Origin: JAUZRW01 sp964549915
Lineage (GTDB): Bacteria > Chloroflexota > Anaerolineae > Aggregatilineales > Phototrophicaceae
DNA length: 64,000 bases
Assembly: GCA_964549915.1 (NCBI GenBank)
Contig: CAZJWX010000011.1
Location: 1-64,000, forward strand
Reading direction: 5' to 3'
Positions 33,646 to 41,347 of this stretch are shown here, piece after piece. Both the position numbers and the translations under genes were made by a program. Under the pieces are notes generated by a model. That model was not told the DNA's origin and ran no database searches. It worked only from the letters and a program-made list of their open reading frames with translations. Every line of letters starts with the position of its first letter. Position 1 is the first letter of the stretch.

Positions 33646-34269
33646 TCATTTGGGGATGAGGTAGGCACAGCTTTCTCCACCTTCCGAGATGCGCGAGAGC
33701 AGACGAGGGACGATGCCAAGCATTTTGGAAATCACCTGCATGTCCATCTGGCACAAGGCACGCTCTTCTTGCGCAACCTGATGATAGGGGCAGTTATGCG
33801 TGTGCAGGACGAACCCTTCGGGATGGGTTTCCCACGTCGCATCGTATCCGTGTTCATTCAGATAGGCTACTGCCGCGCACAAACGTTCCTCCAGGGAACC
33901 ATCTGGGATTTCGGCAGCGCCTGCGATCTGCGTCGAGATACCTTCGAAAATCACATTGACTTGCTGCGGTGGCAAATTGGCCTGCACCTGTTGAACAAGC
34001 GTTGCTGCAAGCTGCTGGTAATTATTCGGCAGACGCGCTGACCCCTGCTGCGTGAGTGTGAAGACATGGCGCGGTCGCCCCGGGGCAGATCGATGTAGCG
34101 TCTGCGGACTATCCACGTACCCATCTTTTTGCAGCTTTGCCAGATGGTGACGAACGGTCACAGCGGTGATCGATCCACGCATCTCTGAAAGATCGCGCAC
34201 GATGTCATCCACGGTGGCCTCGCCGCGTTCCTTCAGAATGGCTAAGATGCACTGCCTCGTTTCCTGCAT
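33646..34269 (-). CDS. SufR-like winged-helix Fe-S-sensing transcriptional regulator
   Basis: A 207-aa regulator. A winged-helix DNA-binding domain (about 1-75; TVDDIVRDLSEMRGSITAVTVRHHLAKLQKDGYV) precedes a dimerisation region. The C-terminal part has C-P-Y-H, then Cys 12 residues later (C-x12-C), and a final Cys in GGESCAYLI. SufR-type regulators hold a 4Fe-4S cluster with this kind of Cys-rich tail and repress suf/isc genes when clusters are plentiful. Here the next gene downstream is an A-type Fe-S carrier, which supports the assignment. One of the usual four cysteines is absent, so another residue (perhaps His) may ligate. Confidence 0.8.
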   Translation of the reverse strand: MQETRQCILAILKERGEATVDDIVRDLSEMRGSITAVTVRHHLAKLQKDGYVDSPQTLHRSAPGRPRHVFTLTQQGSARLPNNYQQLAATLVQQVQANLPPQQVNVIFEGISTQIAGAAEIPDGSLEERLCAAVAYLNEHGYDATWETHPEGFVLHTHNCPYHQVAQEERALCQMDMQVISKMLGIVPRLLSRISEGGESCAYLIPK

Positions 34270-34288
34270 TGCTCACGCTCGACTGTTT

Positions 34289-34322
34289 AATTTATCAGAT
34301 AGTGGTCTATTTAAGTCTAGCT
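34289..34322 (-). promoter_or_regulatory. Candidate promoter/operator of the SufR-like gene
   Basis: On the minus strand TAGACT, 17 bp and GATAAA lie just upstream of the start at 34269. The 11-mer AATTTATCAGA (34289-34299, plus-strand reading) is identical to 33598-33608 upstream of the Fe-S carrier gene. Autoregulation through a shared site is the simplest reading. Confidence 0.45.
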
Positions 34323-34409
34323 TTGGCGCTGCTCATTGTCAAATCCTGCAAGTCGGTGTTAGGATTTCCGCACTTGATGGGGTATACGCCGCAACGAAGG
34401 GATTGAACA

Positions 34410-35246
34410 TTGCTCGACCGCGTCGCGTTCCAGGGGATCCCTGGAGCGAACAGTGAACTTGCGATCTATCAACACTTTGGGGATACGGTAGAGCCATGTC
34501 CCTACGATCAGCTTTCAGACATCTTCGAGGCGTTGCATACGGGTGAAGTGCGCTATGCGCTCGTCCCGGTGGAGAACGCACTCGCCGGGGCTGTCAACGG
34601 TGCCTATGAGCTTTTGATGGATTACGACCTGTTGATCCAGGCCGAAGTGATCCTGCATGTGCATTATGCGCTGATGACTCTGCCCGGTTTGTCCATCAAA
34701 GACCTGCAACAGGTGCAGAGTCATCCACAGGCTTTGGCGCAGTGTGCCCGTTACCTGAAACGCAACAATCTGATGCCGATCACCTGGTATGATACCGCTG
34801 GCGCCGCAAAAGACCTCGCGGAGATGAAGCCACCGCATACCGGGGCGCTCGCGCCTGCCAAAGCAGCAGAGCTGTACGGGCTTGAGGTTCTTGCTGAGGA
34901 GATCGAAGACGTTCCGTTTAATTTCACGCGGTTCTTGTTGCTGGGCAATGAAGACCCGCCGCACAGCGAGTACAGTAAGACATCCCTGGTTTTCGCCACG
35001 CGCAACCGTCCCGCAGCGCTTTACGAGTGCCTGGGTGAATTCGCCTCTCGCGGGTTGAATCTGACGAAGATTGAGTCACGTCCACGCCGGAATCGCCCCT
35101 GGGAGCCAGTGTTTTATGTCGATTTTGAGGGGCATTGGCAAGACCCGGCCTGCCAGGAAGCGCTGACGCGGCTCCTGCAGAAGGCATCATTCGTCAAGAT
35201 GTTGGGGTCATACCCGGCGGTGCAGTCAAACTCTGTTGGCATTTAG
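34410..35246 (+). CDS. pheA: Prephenate dehydratase
   Basis: Converts prephenate to phenylpyruvate for phenylalanine synthesis, 278 aa. The start is TTG at 34410 with GAAGG 9 nt upstream; no ATG fits. The catalytic domain begins RVAFQGIPGANSELA, contains the VPVENALAGAV loop and ends with the T-R-F motif (NFTRFLLLG). An ACT regulatory domain follows (about 195-270), with GLNLTKIESRP, the phenylalanine-binding signature for feedback control. No chorismate mutase domain is fused. It lies 18 nt before asd, so co-transcription is likely. Confidence 0.95.
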   Translation: MLDRVAFQGIPGANSELAIYQHFGDTVEPCPYDQLSDIFEALHTGEVRYALVPVENALAGAVNGAYELLMDYDLLIQAEVILHVHYALMTLPGLSIKDLQQVQSHPQALAQCARYLKRNNLMPITWYDTAGAAKDLAEMKPPHTGALAPAKAAELYGLEVLAEEIEDVPFNFTRFLLLGNEDPPHSEYSKTSLVFATRNRPAALYECLGEFASRGLNLTKIESRPRRNRPWEPVFYVDFEGHWQDPACQEALTRLLQKASFVKMLGSYPAVQSNSVGI

Positions 35247-35264
35247 CAAATTACAGGATCCATC

Positions 35265-36347
35265 ATGTTGAAACTGAACGTAGCAATCCTGGGTGCGACC
35301 GGCGCGGTAGGGCAGCGCTTCATCCAACTACTGGCAAATCATCCCTGGTTCCAGGTAACGGAACTCATTGGGAAGAGCAGCGCGGGTAAGCGCTACGGAG
35401 ATGCAGTCAACTGGGTGCTGGATGGTAGTCCTCCCGCGGAAGTGCTCGACCTCATTGTGAAGCCGCTTGAAAGTGATCTGGAGGCACCGTTGGTCTTTTC
35501 GGCGCTTCCCAAAGAAGCCGCAGTTGAGCGCGAACCTGCGCTGGCCGGGGCAGGGCAGGTGGTCTGTACGAATGCCTCGGCGCATCGTATGGCACCCGAT
35601 GTGCCGCTGCTCTTGCCAGAAGTGAACGCCGACCACGTGACGCTGGTCAATGTCCAACGGCGTAATCGTGGCTGGACGACTGGTGCTCTGATTGCCAACT
35701 CGAACTGCACAACCATGCCCCTGGTCATGTCCCTGGCCCCCCTGCGACAATTCGGCATTCGCAAGCTCCTGGTCGTCAGTGAGCAAGCTATCAGTGGCGC
35801 GGGTTACCCCGGCGTTGCCTCCCTGGATATTATGGACAATGTAATTCCCTATGTCTCTGGTGACGAAGGCAAGATGGAAACAGAAACGCTGAAAATGCTC
35901 GGCACGTTGGAGGAGGACGCCATCAATCCCTGCGACTTCGCCACCAGCGCGACTGCGACACGTGTTCCGGTGATTGACGGACATCTCGCCAATGTATCGG
36001 TTGAACTGGAAGCGCAACCCGGCCTGGAGGAGATCCTTGCTGCGTGGGAGGATTTTTTGCCCACACCCGAAATTGCACAACTGCCGAGTGCACCGGAACG
36101 CCCCGTTCAATATCTGCCGCAAATTGATCGTCCACAGCCCCGGCGGGATCGCATGGCTGGCAACGGGATGACGACATCCATTGGACGCCTGCGCGAATGC
36201 CCTGTATTGGGATATAAGTTTGCAGCGCTGTCGCACAACACGATACGAGGAGCGGCAGGATGCAGCATTCTGAACGCCGAGTTGCTCGCAGTGCGCGGTT
36301 ACATCGCGGATTATCAGCCGGCGAATGTAGCAGATGCACCAGCTTGA
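35265..36347 (+). CDS. asd: Aspartate-semialdehyde dehydrogenase (archaeal/fungal-type)
   Basis: NADP(H)-dependent reduction of aspartyl phosphate for Lys, Thr, Met and diaminopimelate synthesis, 360 aa. The Rossmann motif ILGATGAVGQRF, the catalytic Cys in NSNCTT, and the substrate segment RVPVIDGHL with the catalytic His are all present. The layout (SEQAISGAGYPGVASLDIMDNVIPY) is that of the archaeal/fungal subfamily, not the E. coli one. It follows pheA closely. Confidence 0.95.
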   Translation: MLKLNVAILGATGAVGQRFIQLLANHPWFQVTELIGKSSAGKRYGDAVNWVLDGSPPAEVLDLIVKPLESDLEAPLVFSALPKEAAVEREPALAGAGQVVCTNASAHRMAPDVPLLLPEVNADHVTLVNVQRRNRGWTTGALIANSNCTTMPLVMSLAPLRQFGIRKLLVVSEQAISGAGYPGVASLDIMDNVIPYVSGDEGKMETETLKMLGTLEEDAINPCDFATSATATRVPVIDGHLANVSVELEAQPGLEEILAAWEDFLPTPEIAQLPSAPERPVQYLPQIDRPQPRRDRMAGNGMTTSIGRLRECPVLGYKFAALSHNTIRGAAGCSILNAELLAVRGYIADYQPANVADAPA

Positions 36348-36471
36348 CTCTGCACTGTGCCCTCAGTAGACTTCAGGCTCGTGTGACATCGCATGATCCC
36401 GTAGCGCGTGTCTCTTGTGAGGGTTATCACCAAGTGAATACCGGAACAAACGAACCACGCTGGAGAGACTT

Positions 36472-37674
36472 ATGAGAATATTCATTGCCGGGATTGATGG
36501 TTATCTCGGTTGGGCGCTGGCGCAATACATGACGGAACAAGGTCATGAGGTAGCAGGTGCGGATCAACTCCTGCGCCGCGAATGGGTGCGCGAAATGCAG
36601 AGTAACAGCGCGATCCCGATCGCCACTCATGAGGAGCGCCTGGCAGCGTTCAAGGAACGCTTTGGCAAAGAGCTGGACTTCCGCGTCGGCGATTTGACCG
36701 AATACGACTTCGTGCGTGGATTCTTCGAGGATTTTCAACCAGAGGCGATCGTTCATCTGGCGCAGATGCCTTCAGCGCCCTACTCAATGCAAGACGTTCA
36801 TAAGGCTGTCTGGACGCACACCAACAACATCACGACGAACCTCAACATCCTCTACGCGATCAAGGAGGTTGCTCCGGATGCACACCTGGTGAAGCTCGGC
36901 ACGATGGGTGAATATGGTCAGCCGAACATCGACATCCCGGAGGGCTTCTTCGAGGTCGAGTTCAATGGGCGTACGGATCGTCTCTGGTTTCCGCGTGCGG
37001 CGGGAAGCTGGTACCACCAGACCAAAGTGCATGACTCACACAACACCTGGTTCGCCACAAAAATCTGGGGAATACGGGCAACCGACATCATGCAGGGTGT
37101 CGTATTCGGCACCCAGTTCCCCGGATTGGGTGATGACCCGCGTCTGCGTACCCGGTTGGATTTCGATCAATCCTTCGGTACGGCGATCAATCGCTTCTGT
37201 GCGCAGGCAGTGATCGAACATCCACTCACGATTTATGGCGGCGGGACGATGAAACGCGCTTTCCTGCCCTTGCGTGATTCAATGAACTGCCTGACCCTCG
37301 CCGTTGAGAATCCACCAGAAATGGGGGAATTCCGCGTATTCAATCAGTTCGCGGAATCGTATAGCATCCGTGACCTCGCTTATATGGTGCAGGAAGTGGG
37401 CGGCGAACTGGGGCTGGATGTTGAAGTGAAGCACTACGATAATCCGCGCCATGAGAAAGAAAACCACTACTACAACCCGATGCGCGAAGGGTTAGACCGC
37501 ATCGGCTACGAACCGACCACGGACGTGAAATCGGAAATGCGTTTGATGATCCAGGATTTGATGCAGCATCGAGATCATATCATGCAGTATAAGGACATCC
37601 TGGTTCCTGACATCCGCTGGGATGGCACGCGCAAACGCTCTGCTGAGATCGGACAGGCGGAAACCGTGAAATAA
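36472..37674 (+). CDS. sqdB: SQD1/SqdB-like UDP-sulfoquinovose synthase
   Basis: Extended short-chain dehydrogenase that converts UDP-glucose and sulfite to UDP-sulfoquinovose for sulfolipid, 400 aa, GGAGAG before the ATG. It begins IFIAGIDGYLGWALAQ. The SQD1-specific stretch KLGTMGEYGQPNIDIPEG (catalytic Thr), NGRTDRLWFPR and the Y-x3-K of SWYHQTKVHDSHN are all present, followed by WGIRATDIMQGVVFGTQ. This block closely follows SQD1. Some archaeal Agl3 proteins share it, so a sulfosugar for surface glycans is an alternative. No SQDG synthase gene is in the window. A terminator follows. Confidence 0.85.
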   Translation: MRIFIAGIDGYLGWALAQYMTEQGHEVAGADQLLRREWVREMQSNSAIPIATHEERLAAFKERFGKELDFRVGDLTEYDFVRGFFEDFQPEAIVHLAQMPSAPYSMQDVHKAVWTHTNNITTNLNILYAIKEVAPDAHLVKLGTMGEYGQPNIDIPEGFFEVEFNGRTDRLWFPRAAGSWYHQTKVHDSHNTWFATKIWGIRATDIMQGVVFGTQFPGLGDDPRLRTRLDFDQSFGTAINRFCAQAVIEHPLTIYGGGTMKRAFLPLRDSMNCLTLAVENPPEMGEFRVFNQFAESYSIRDLAYMVQEVGGELGLDVEVKHYDNPRHEKENHYYNPMREGLDRIGYEPTTDVKSEMRLMIQDLMQHRDHIMQYKDILVPDIRWDGTRKRSAEIGQAETVK

Positions 37675-37698
37675 GCGGTATTTGTCTCTTGATGATAG

Positions 37699-37728
37699 GC
37701 GCAGGGCGATACGGTGCTCTGCGCTTTT
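37699..37728 (+). terminator. Intrinsic terminator after sqdB
   Basis: GCGCAGGGC (37699-37707) pairs with GCTCTGCGC (37716-37724), with one G-T pair and an 8-nt loop, followed by TTTT. Confidence 0.8.
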
Positions 37729-37734
37729 CGTTTG

Positions 37735-37759
37735 TGTACAACTATGTACGAACTGTACA
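37735..37759. promoter_or_regulatory. Three phased TGTAC elements upstream of hisD
   Basis: TGTACA (37735), TGTACG (37745) and TGTACA (37754) are spaced 10 and 9 bp apart, about one helical turn. They lie between the sqdB terminator and the GGAGG (37763-37767) of the hisD-like gene. They may be a multi-copy operator on one DNA face. Confidence 0.35.
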
Positions 37760-37778
37760 TCTGGAGGACTGTGTTGTG

Positions 37779-39101
37779 ATGGAAGAATTGAATATCCAGT
37801 TCTGGGAGCTAGCCGCCCTGGAAGACGCGGAACGGCAAAAGATTCTGCGCCGTGCAGAGCAAGATATCAGCGATTTGCTACCGCTCGCTCTCGAAGTTTC
37901 CAATGATGTGCGCGACAACGGTGATGATGCTGTCGTACGCTATACACGCAAGTTTGACGCCGCGAACTTCGAAGCGCCGCTGCTGAAAGCAACTCCGGAA
38001 GATTTCCGCCGCGCACGCGCCAACCTCGAACCGGAGATCATTGCTGGGATCGAAGCGGCGCATGAAAATATCCTCCGTTTCCACGAGGAACAGATGCCGG
38101 AGCAGCTCTGGTTTACGCAGGTGAAGCCCGGCATCATGGCAGGTGAAAAGGTCTCGCCAATTGCCAGCGTGGGGCTGTATGTGCCGCGCGGCAAAGGGGC
38201 GTTCCCTTCTGTGATGCTCATGCTTGCAACTCCGGCGAAGGTCGCCGGGGTACCGCACATCGTTGTGGTCACGCCCCCGACCCCAGAAGGCACAGCCGAT
38301 GACGCATCTCTGGTAGCGGCGGAAGTGGCTGGCGTTGATGAAGTCTACGTCGTCGGGGGGATTCAGGCGGTTGCGGCGCTGGCCTATGGTACCGAGACTG
38401 TCCCCAAAGTAGACAAAATCATTGGCCCTGGCAGCAGCTATGTCTCTGCAGCCAAGCGACTTCTGTATGGCACAGTGGATGTCGGATTACCCGCTGGCCC
38501 CAGCGAATCGATCATCCTGACGGACGAACATGCCAATCCGCAACTGGCTGCACTTGATTTGTTGGTAGAGGCTGAACACGGTGCCGAATCCGCCGCAATT
38601 CTGGTGACGCACAGCCGCGAAGTCGCTGATGGTGTACTTGCTGCCCTTCCGCAGTACATTGAGAACCTGCCGGACTGGCGGCGGGCGTTCGTCACGAATG
38701 TACTGTCGAACTACGGCGGGGTGATGCTCACTCGCAGCCTGGAAGAGTCCATCGCCTTCGTCAACGAGTACGCACCGGAACACCTGGAAGTGCTGGTGAA
38801 AGACCCCTTCGTTGCGCTCAATAAGATACACAACGCGGGCGAAATTCTGCTCGGTGAATTGACTCCGATTCCGACGGCGAATTATGCACTCGGCCTGAAC
38901 GCCATCTTGCCGACGGGGGGGTTCGCCAAGACCTTTTCCTCGGTAAGCGTGTGGGACTTTCTCAAGCGTAGTGGGGTCGGCTATCTCTCGCGAGAGGGGT
39001 ATGAGCAATTACAGGAGCACGTCGCACGCCTCGCGGATTATGAAGGCTTCCCGGCACATGCACAGGCCATTCGACTGCGGAACGAAATCCTGGGCCTATG
39101 A
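37779..39101 (+). CDS. hisD: Histidinol dehydrogenase-family protein with altered zinc ligands
   Basis: HisD oxidises histidinol to histidine with NAD; 440 aa, GGAGG 11 nt before the ATG (an in-frame GTG at 37776 is equally possible). The family body is clear: SVGLYVPRGKGAFPSVMLM, DKIIGPGSSYVSAAKRLL, GLPAGPSESIIL and the catalytic Glu-His in NEYAPEHLEVL. However, the zinc-site Gln (Q-A-E-H in E. coli) is Glu here (LLVEAEHG), the Asp of G-D-Y-A is Asn (TANYALGLNAILPTGG) and the N-H is N-A. This pattern marks a HisD side branch. It may still be histidinol dehydrogenase, given hisG nearby, or act on another alcohol. It is coupled to the APH-fold kinase gene. Confidence 0.75.
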   Translation: MEELNIQFWELAALEDAERQKILRRAEQDISDLLPLALEVSNDVRDNGDDAVVRYTRKFDAANFEAPLLKATPEDFRRARANLEPEIIAGIEAAHENILRFHEEQMPEQLWFTQVKPGIMAGEKVSPIASVGLYVPRGKGAFPSVMLMLATPAKVAGVPHIVVVTPPTPEGTADDASLVAAEVAGVDEVYVVGGIQAVAALAYGTETVPKVDKIIGPGSSYVSAAKRLLYGTVDVGLPAGPSESIILTDEHANPQLAALDLLVEAEHGAESAAILVTHSREVADGVLAALPQYIENLPDWRRAFVTNVLSNYGGVMLTRSLEESIAFVNEYAPEHLEVLVKDPFVALNKIHNAGEILLGELTPIPTANYALGLNAILPTGGFAKTFSSVSVWDFLKRSGVGYLSREGYEQLQEHVARLADYEGFPAHAQAIRLRNEILGL

Positions 39102-40342
39102 TCGACGATCTTCTCCAGCGAATACGTGATCTACAACATACCGACCGGAGTGGCGCAGAAGCGCTGCTCCTGCCGTTTTTGCAGGAGGAACTACCCTACG
39201 ACATCACAGCTGTGAAATTGACTCCGTCGGCAGTGTCATTGAACTCGTTCAACGGCTTCGTTACGCTGGCAGATGGGAGTGAGCGTTTCTTCAAGTCCCA
39301 TACCGAGACCAATACAGTCATCGACGAGTACTACAATACGGAATTGCTGGCGGAGGCCGGGTATCCCATCATTCAGCCGATATTTCAATCTACCACGCCG
39401 GGGCGGCAGTTACTCCTCTACGAGGTGGTGCGTGATTCATCTGTTTTCGATGTGGCCTGGTCAATTGAACACGAGGGACGGGCGGATTTGCTTCCCGAAT
39501 TGAGCGCTGCGCAGGGTAGGGCGGATGACGAACTACTGAGATTGTACCGTGCTACGATGCAACACCAGACTGCTGAAGAGGCAGCACAGGCTCCTATACA
39601 CCAGCTGTTCCATCATCGGCTGACAAAAGGACGCTTTGAACTTTTCTATGGCGGCCTGCGGCGAATGTTGCTGCCAGATCACGAAGATCTGGTGGCGAAT
39701 GTGCTCGGATGGCGCTGGGAGATCAACGGGCGTGCATATGCCGAAACCTTGAGCGACATCACAAAGCGAGCCATCGAGCTGCTGGTGCCATCCCAGGCCG
39801 GTGCATCCGTCATCGGGCATGGCGACGCGCACAATGGCAATGTCTTTTTCCGTGCGAACGAAACGCCGCCATCGCTGCTGTACTTCGATCCGGCCTTCGC
39901 GGGGAGACATTCGCCGCTGCTGGATCTGGTGAAGCCGCTGTTCCACAATGTCTTCGCCATGTGGATGTACTACCCGGAAGAAAAGCGCAAGAGCACACAT
40001 ATTTCGATGGAGCGGCATGGCGATACGGTCCATGTGGAAGTCGATTGTGCATTGCCGCCTGTACGCCGGATGTTCCTGGAGAGCAAAGTGCAGCGCGTAT
40101 TGATTCCGATCCTCCGTGACCTTAAAGAGCGCGGTGAACTCCGTTCAAATTGGCGTGCGTACTTGAAGGCAGCGCTTTTCTGTTGTCCGATGCTCACTAT
40201 GAATCTGGCTGATAGTCAGAAGTTTCCACCGGAAATCAGTCTGCTTGGCCTGGTAATGTCCGTCGAGATGGGTGCAGAAAGTCAGGGAGAACGAAGCCTG
40301 ATTGACGCGACGCTGGATACAGTTGCCGAGGCATTAGGGTGA
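39098..40342 (+). CDS. APH/choline-kinase-fold small-molecule kinase
   Basis: A 414-aa protein with the aminoglycoside phosphotransferase fold. The N-lobe has FVTLADGSERFFKSH (ATP Lys). The catalytic loop is VIGHGDAHNGNVFF (Brenner motif H-G-D-x-H-x-x-N) and the metal Asp is in LLYFDPAFAG. The C-terminal region is long and unfamiliar. Resistance is unlikely; many such enzymes phosphorylate metabolites. The 4-nt overlap with the hisD-like gene suggests a linked pathway, perhaps an alcohol handled by both. Its last 9 bp overlap the end of convergent hisG. Confidence 0.8.
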   Translation: MIDDLLQRIRDLQHTDRSGAEALLLPFLQEELPYDITAVKLTPSAVSLNSFNGFVTLADGSERFFKSHTETNTVIDEYYNTELLAEAGYPIIQPIFQSTTPGRQLLLYEVVRDSSVFDVAWSIEHEGRADLLPELSAAQGRADDELLRLYRATMQHQTAEEAAQAPIHQLFHHRLTKGRFELFYGGLRRMLLPDHEDLVANVLGWRWEINGRAYAETLSDITKRAIELLVPSQAGASVIGHGDAHNGNVFFRANETPPSLLYFDPAFAGRHSPLLDLVKPLFHNVFAMWMYYPEEKRKSTHISMERHGDTVHVEVDCALPPVRRMFLESKVQRVLIPILRDLKERGELRSNWRAYLKAALFCCPMLTMNLADSQKFPPEISLLGLVMSVEMGAESQGERSLIDATLDTVAEALG

Positions 40343-41347
40343 ACCCAGTGCCTCTTCCAACGCGGTATAGGTCGGCGATTGATCGTGGAAAATGTAGCGC
40401 ACAGGAACTGCGATCACCTGACTCGCGCCTGCTGCACGCAGATGTTCGGTCGCCTGGAGCAAATGCTTCTGCCCCACGATGATGGTCACGGTGTGCCAAC
40501 CCCCACCATCCGGCAGGCTGCTGCCATAGATCGGCGCAATCGTTGGGCCGAGTACGCCGCGCGTGATTGGATTCGCTATGATTCGCTCCGCAATCTCCTG
40601 CGGATGCGTTCCCCGAATATTCACAGTCACCTGATAATACTGGCGACCGTTGAGTGCTGCGTCGATGTACTCGGTCATCAGGCGCACCACTTCCAGCAAA
40701 TCCGGGTCATTTTGCAGCGCAGCACGATTGCCAATCAAGCAAGCCTGCGAGCGAACAATGACGCCGTCAGGCAGCATTTTCAGGTGATTCTCGCGCAATG
40801 TCGTGCCGGTCTGGGTCAGATCAACGATGCAGTCTGCGTAGCCAATGGTTGGCGCAGCCTCAATGGCTCCCTCCGCCTTCACGAGATTGAAGTGATGAAT
40901 GCCTTGTTGATGCAGGAATTTGCGTGTGGAATGCGTGTAGGTGGTCGCAATGCGGATGTTTCGCCCTTTTTCCTCCCGAAAGTGGTGGCTTACTTCCACC
41001 AGATCGGCCATCGACTGCACATCGACCCAGGACTCCGGCACGGCTACCACCAGATCACAATGTCCATAACCTAACTTATCATGAATAACCTGGATGGTTT
41101 CATGATCTTGTTCGTATACAACATCTAGTCCCGTGATCCCAAGTTGCACGGTGCCATCCGCGACCTTATACGCGACATCCTTCACGCGCTGGAACAATAC
41201 ACTCAATCTCGGAAGGCTCGGAATGCTCCCCACATATTGACGTTCATTGGGCTTATGGACTTTGAGACCACAATCGCGCAGAAAACTGCGAGTCGGTTCG
41301 GCAATGGCACCCTTGCTGGGAAGGGCAATGGTGTATTTCTGGTTCAT
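40334..41347 (-). CDS. hisG: ATP phosphoribosyltransferase, long form
   Basis: First step of histidine synthesis: ATP plus PRPP to phosphoribosyl-ATP, 337 aa. It starts YTIALPSKGAIAEPT. The PRPP-loop region is CIVDLTQTGTTLRENHL. A C-terminal ACT-like regulatory domain (HisG_C, about 235-320; YYQVTVNIRGTHPQEIAERI...VIAVPVRYIF) marks the long, self-regulated form that forms hexamers inhibited by histidine. It overlaps the HisZ-like gene by 4 nt and is translated after it. Confidence 0.93.
   Translation of the reverse strand: MNQKYTIALPSKGAIAEPTRSFLRDCGLKVHKPNERQYVGSIPSLPRLSVLFQRVKDVAYKVADGTVQLGITGLDVVYEQDHETIQVIHDKLGYGHCDLVVAVPESWVDVQSMADLVEVSHHFREEKGRNIRIATTYTHSTRKFLHQQGIHHFNLVKAEGAIEAAPTIGYADCIVDLTQTGTTLRENHLKMLPDGVIVRSQACLIGNRAALQNDPDLLEVVRLMTEYIDAALNGRQYYQVTVNIRGTHPQEIAERIIANPITRGVLGPTIAPIYGSSLPDGGGWHTVTIIVGQKHLLQATEHLRAAGASQVIAVPVRYIFHDQSPTYTALEEALGSP

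Noticed and set aside
35328..36236. A 302-codon antisense frame over asd
   Set aside because: Shadow of a conserved biosynthetic gene, with no start signal or recognisable domain.
39098..40342. Antibiotic resistance role for the APH-fold kinase
   Set aside because: The fold is shared by many metabolic kinases, and the gene is coupled to a hisD-like gene with no sign of transfer.
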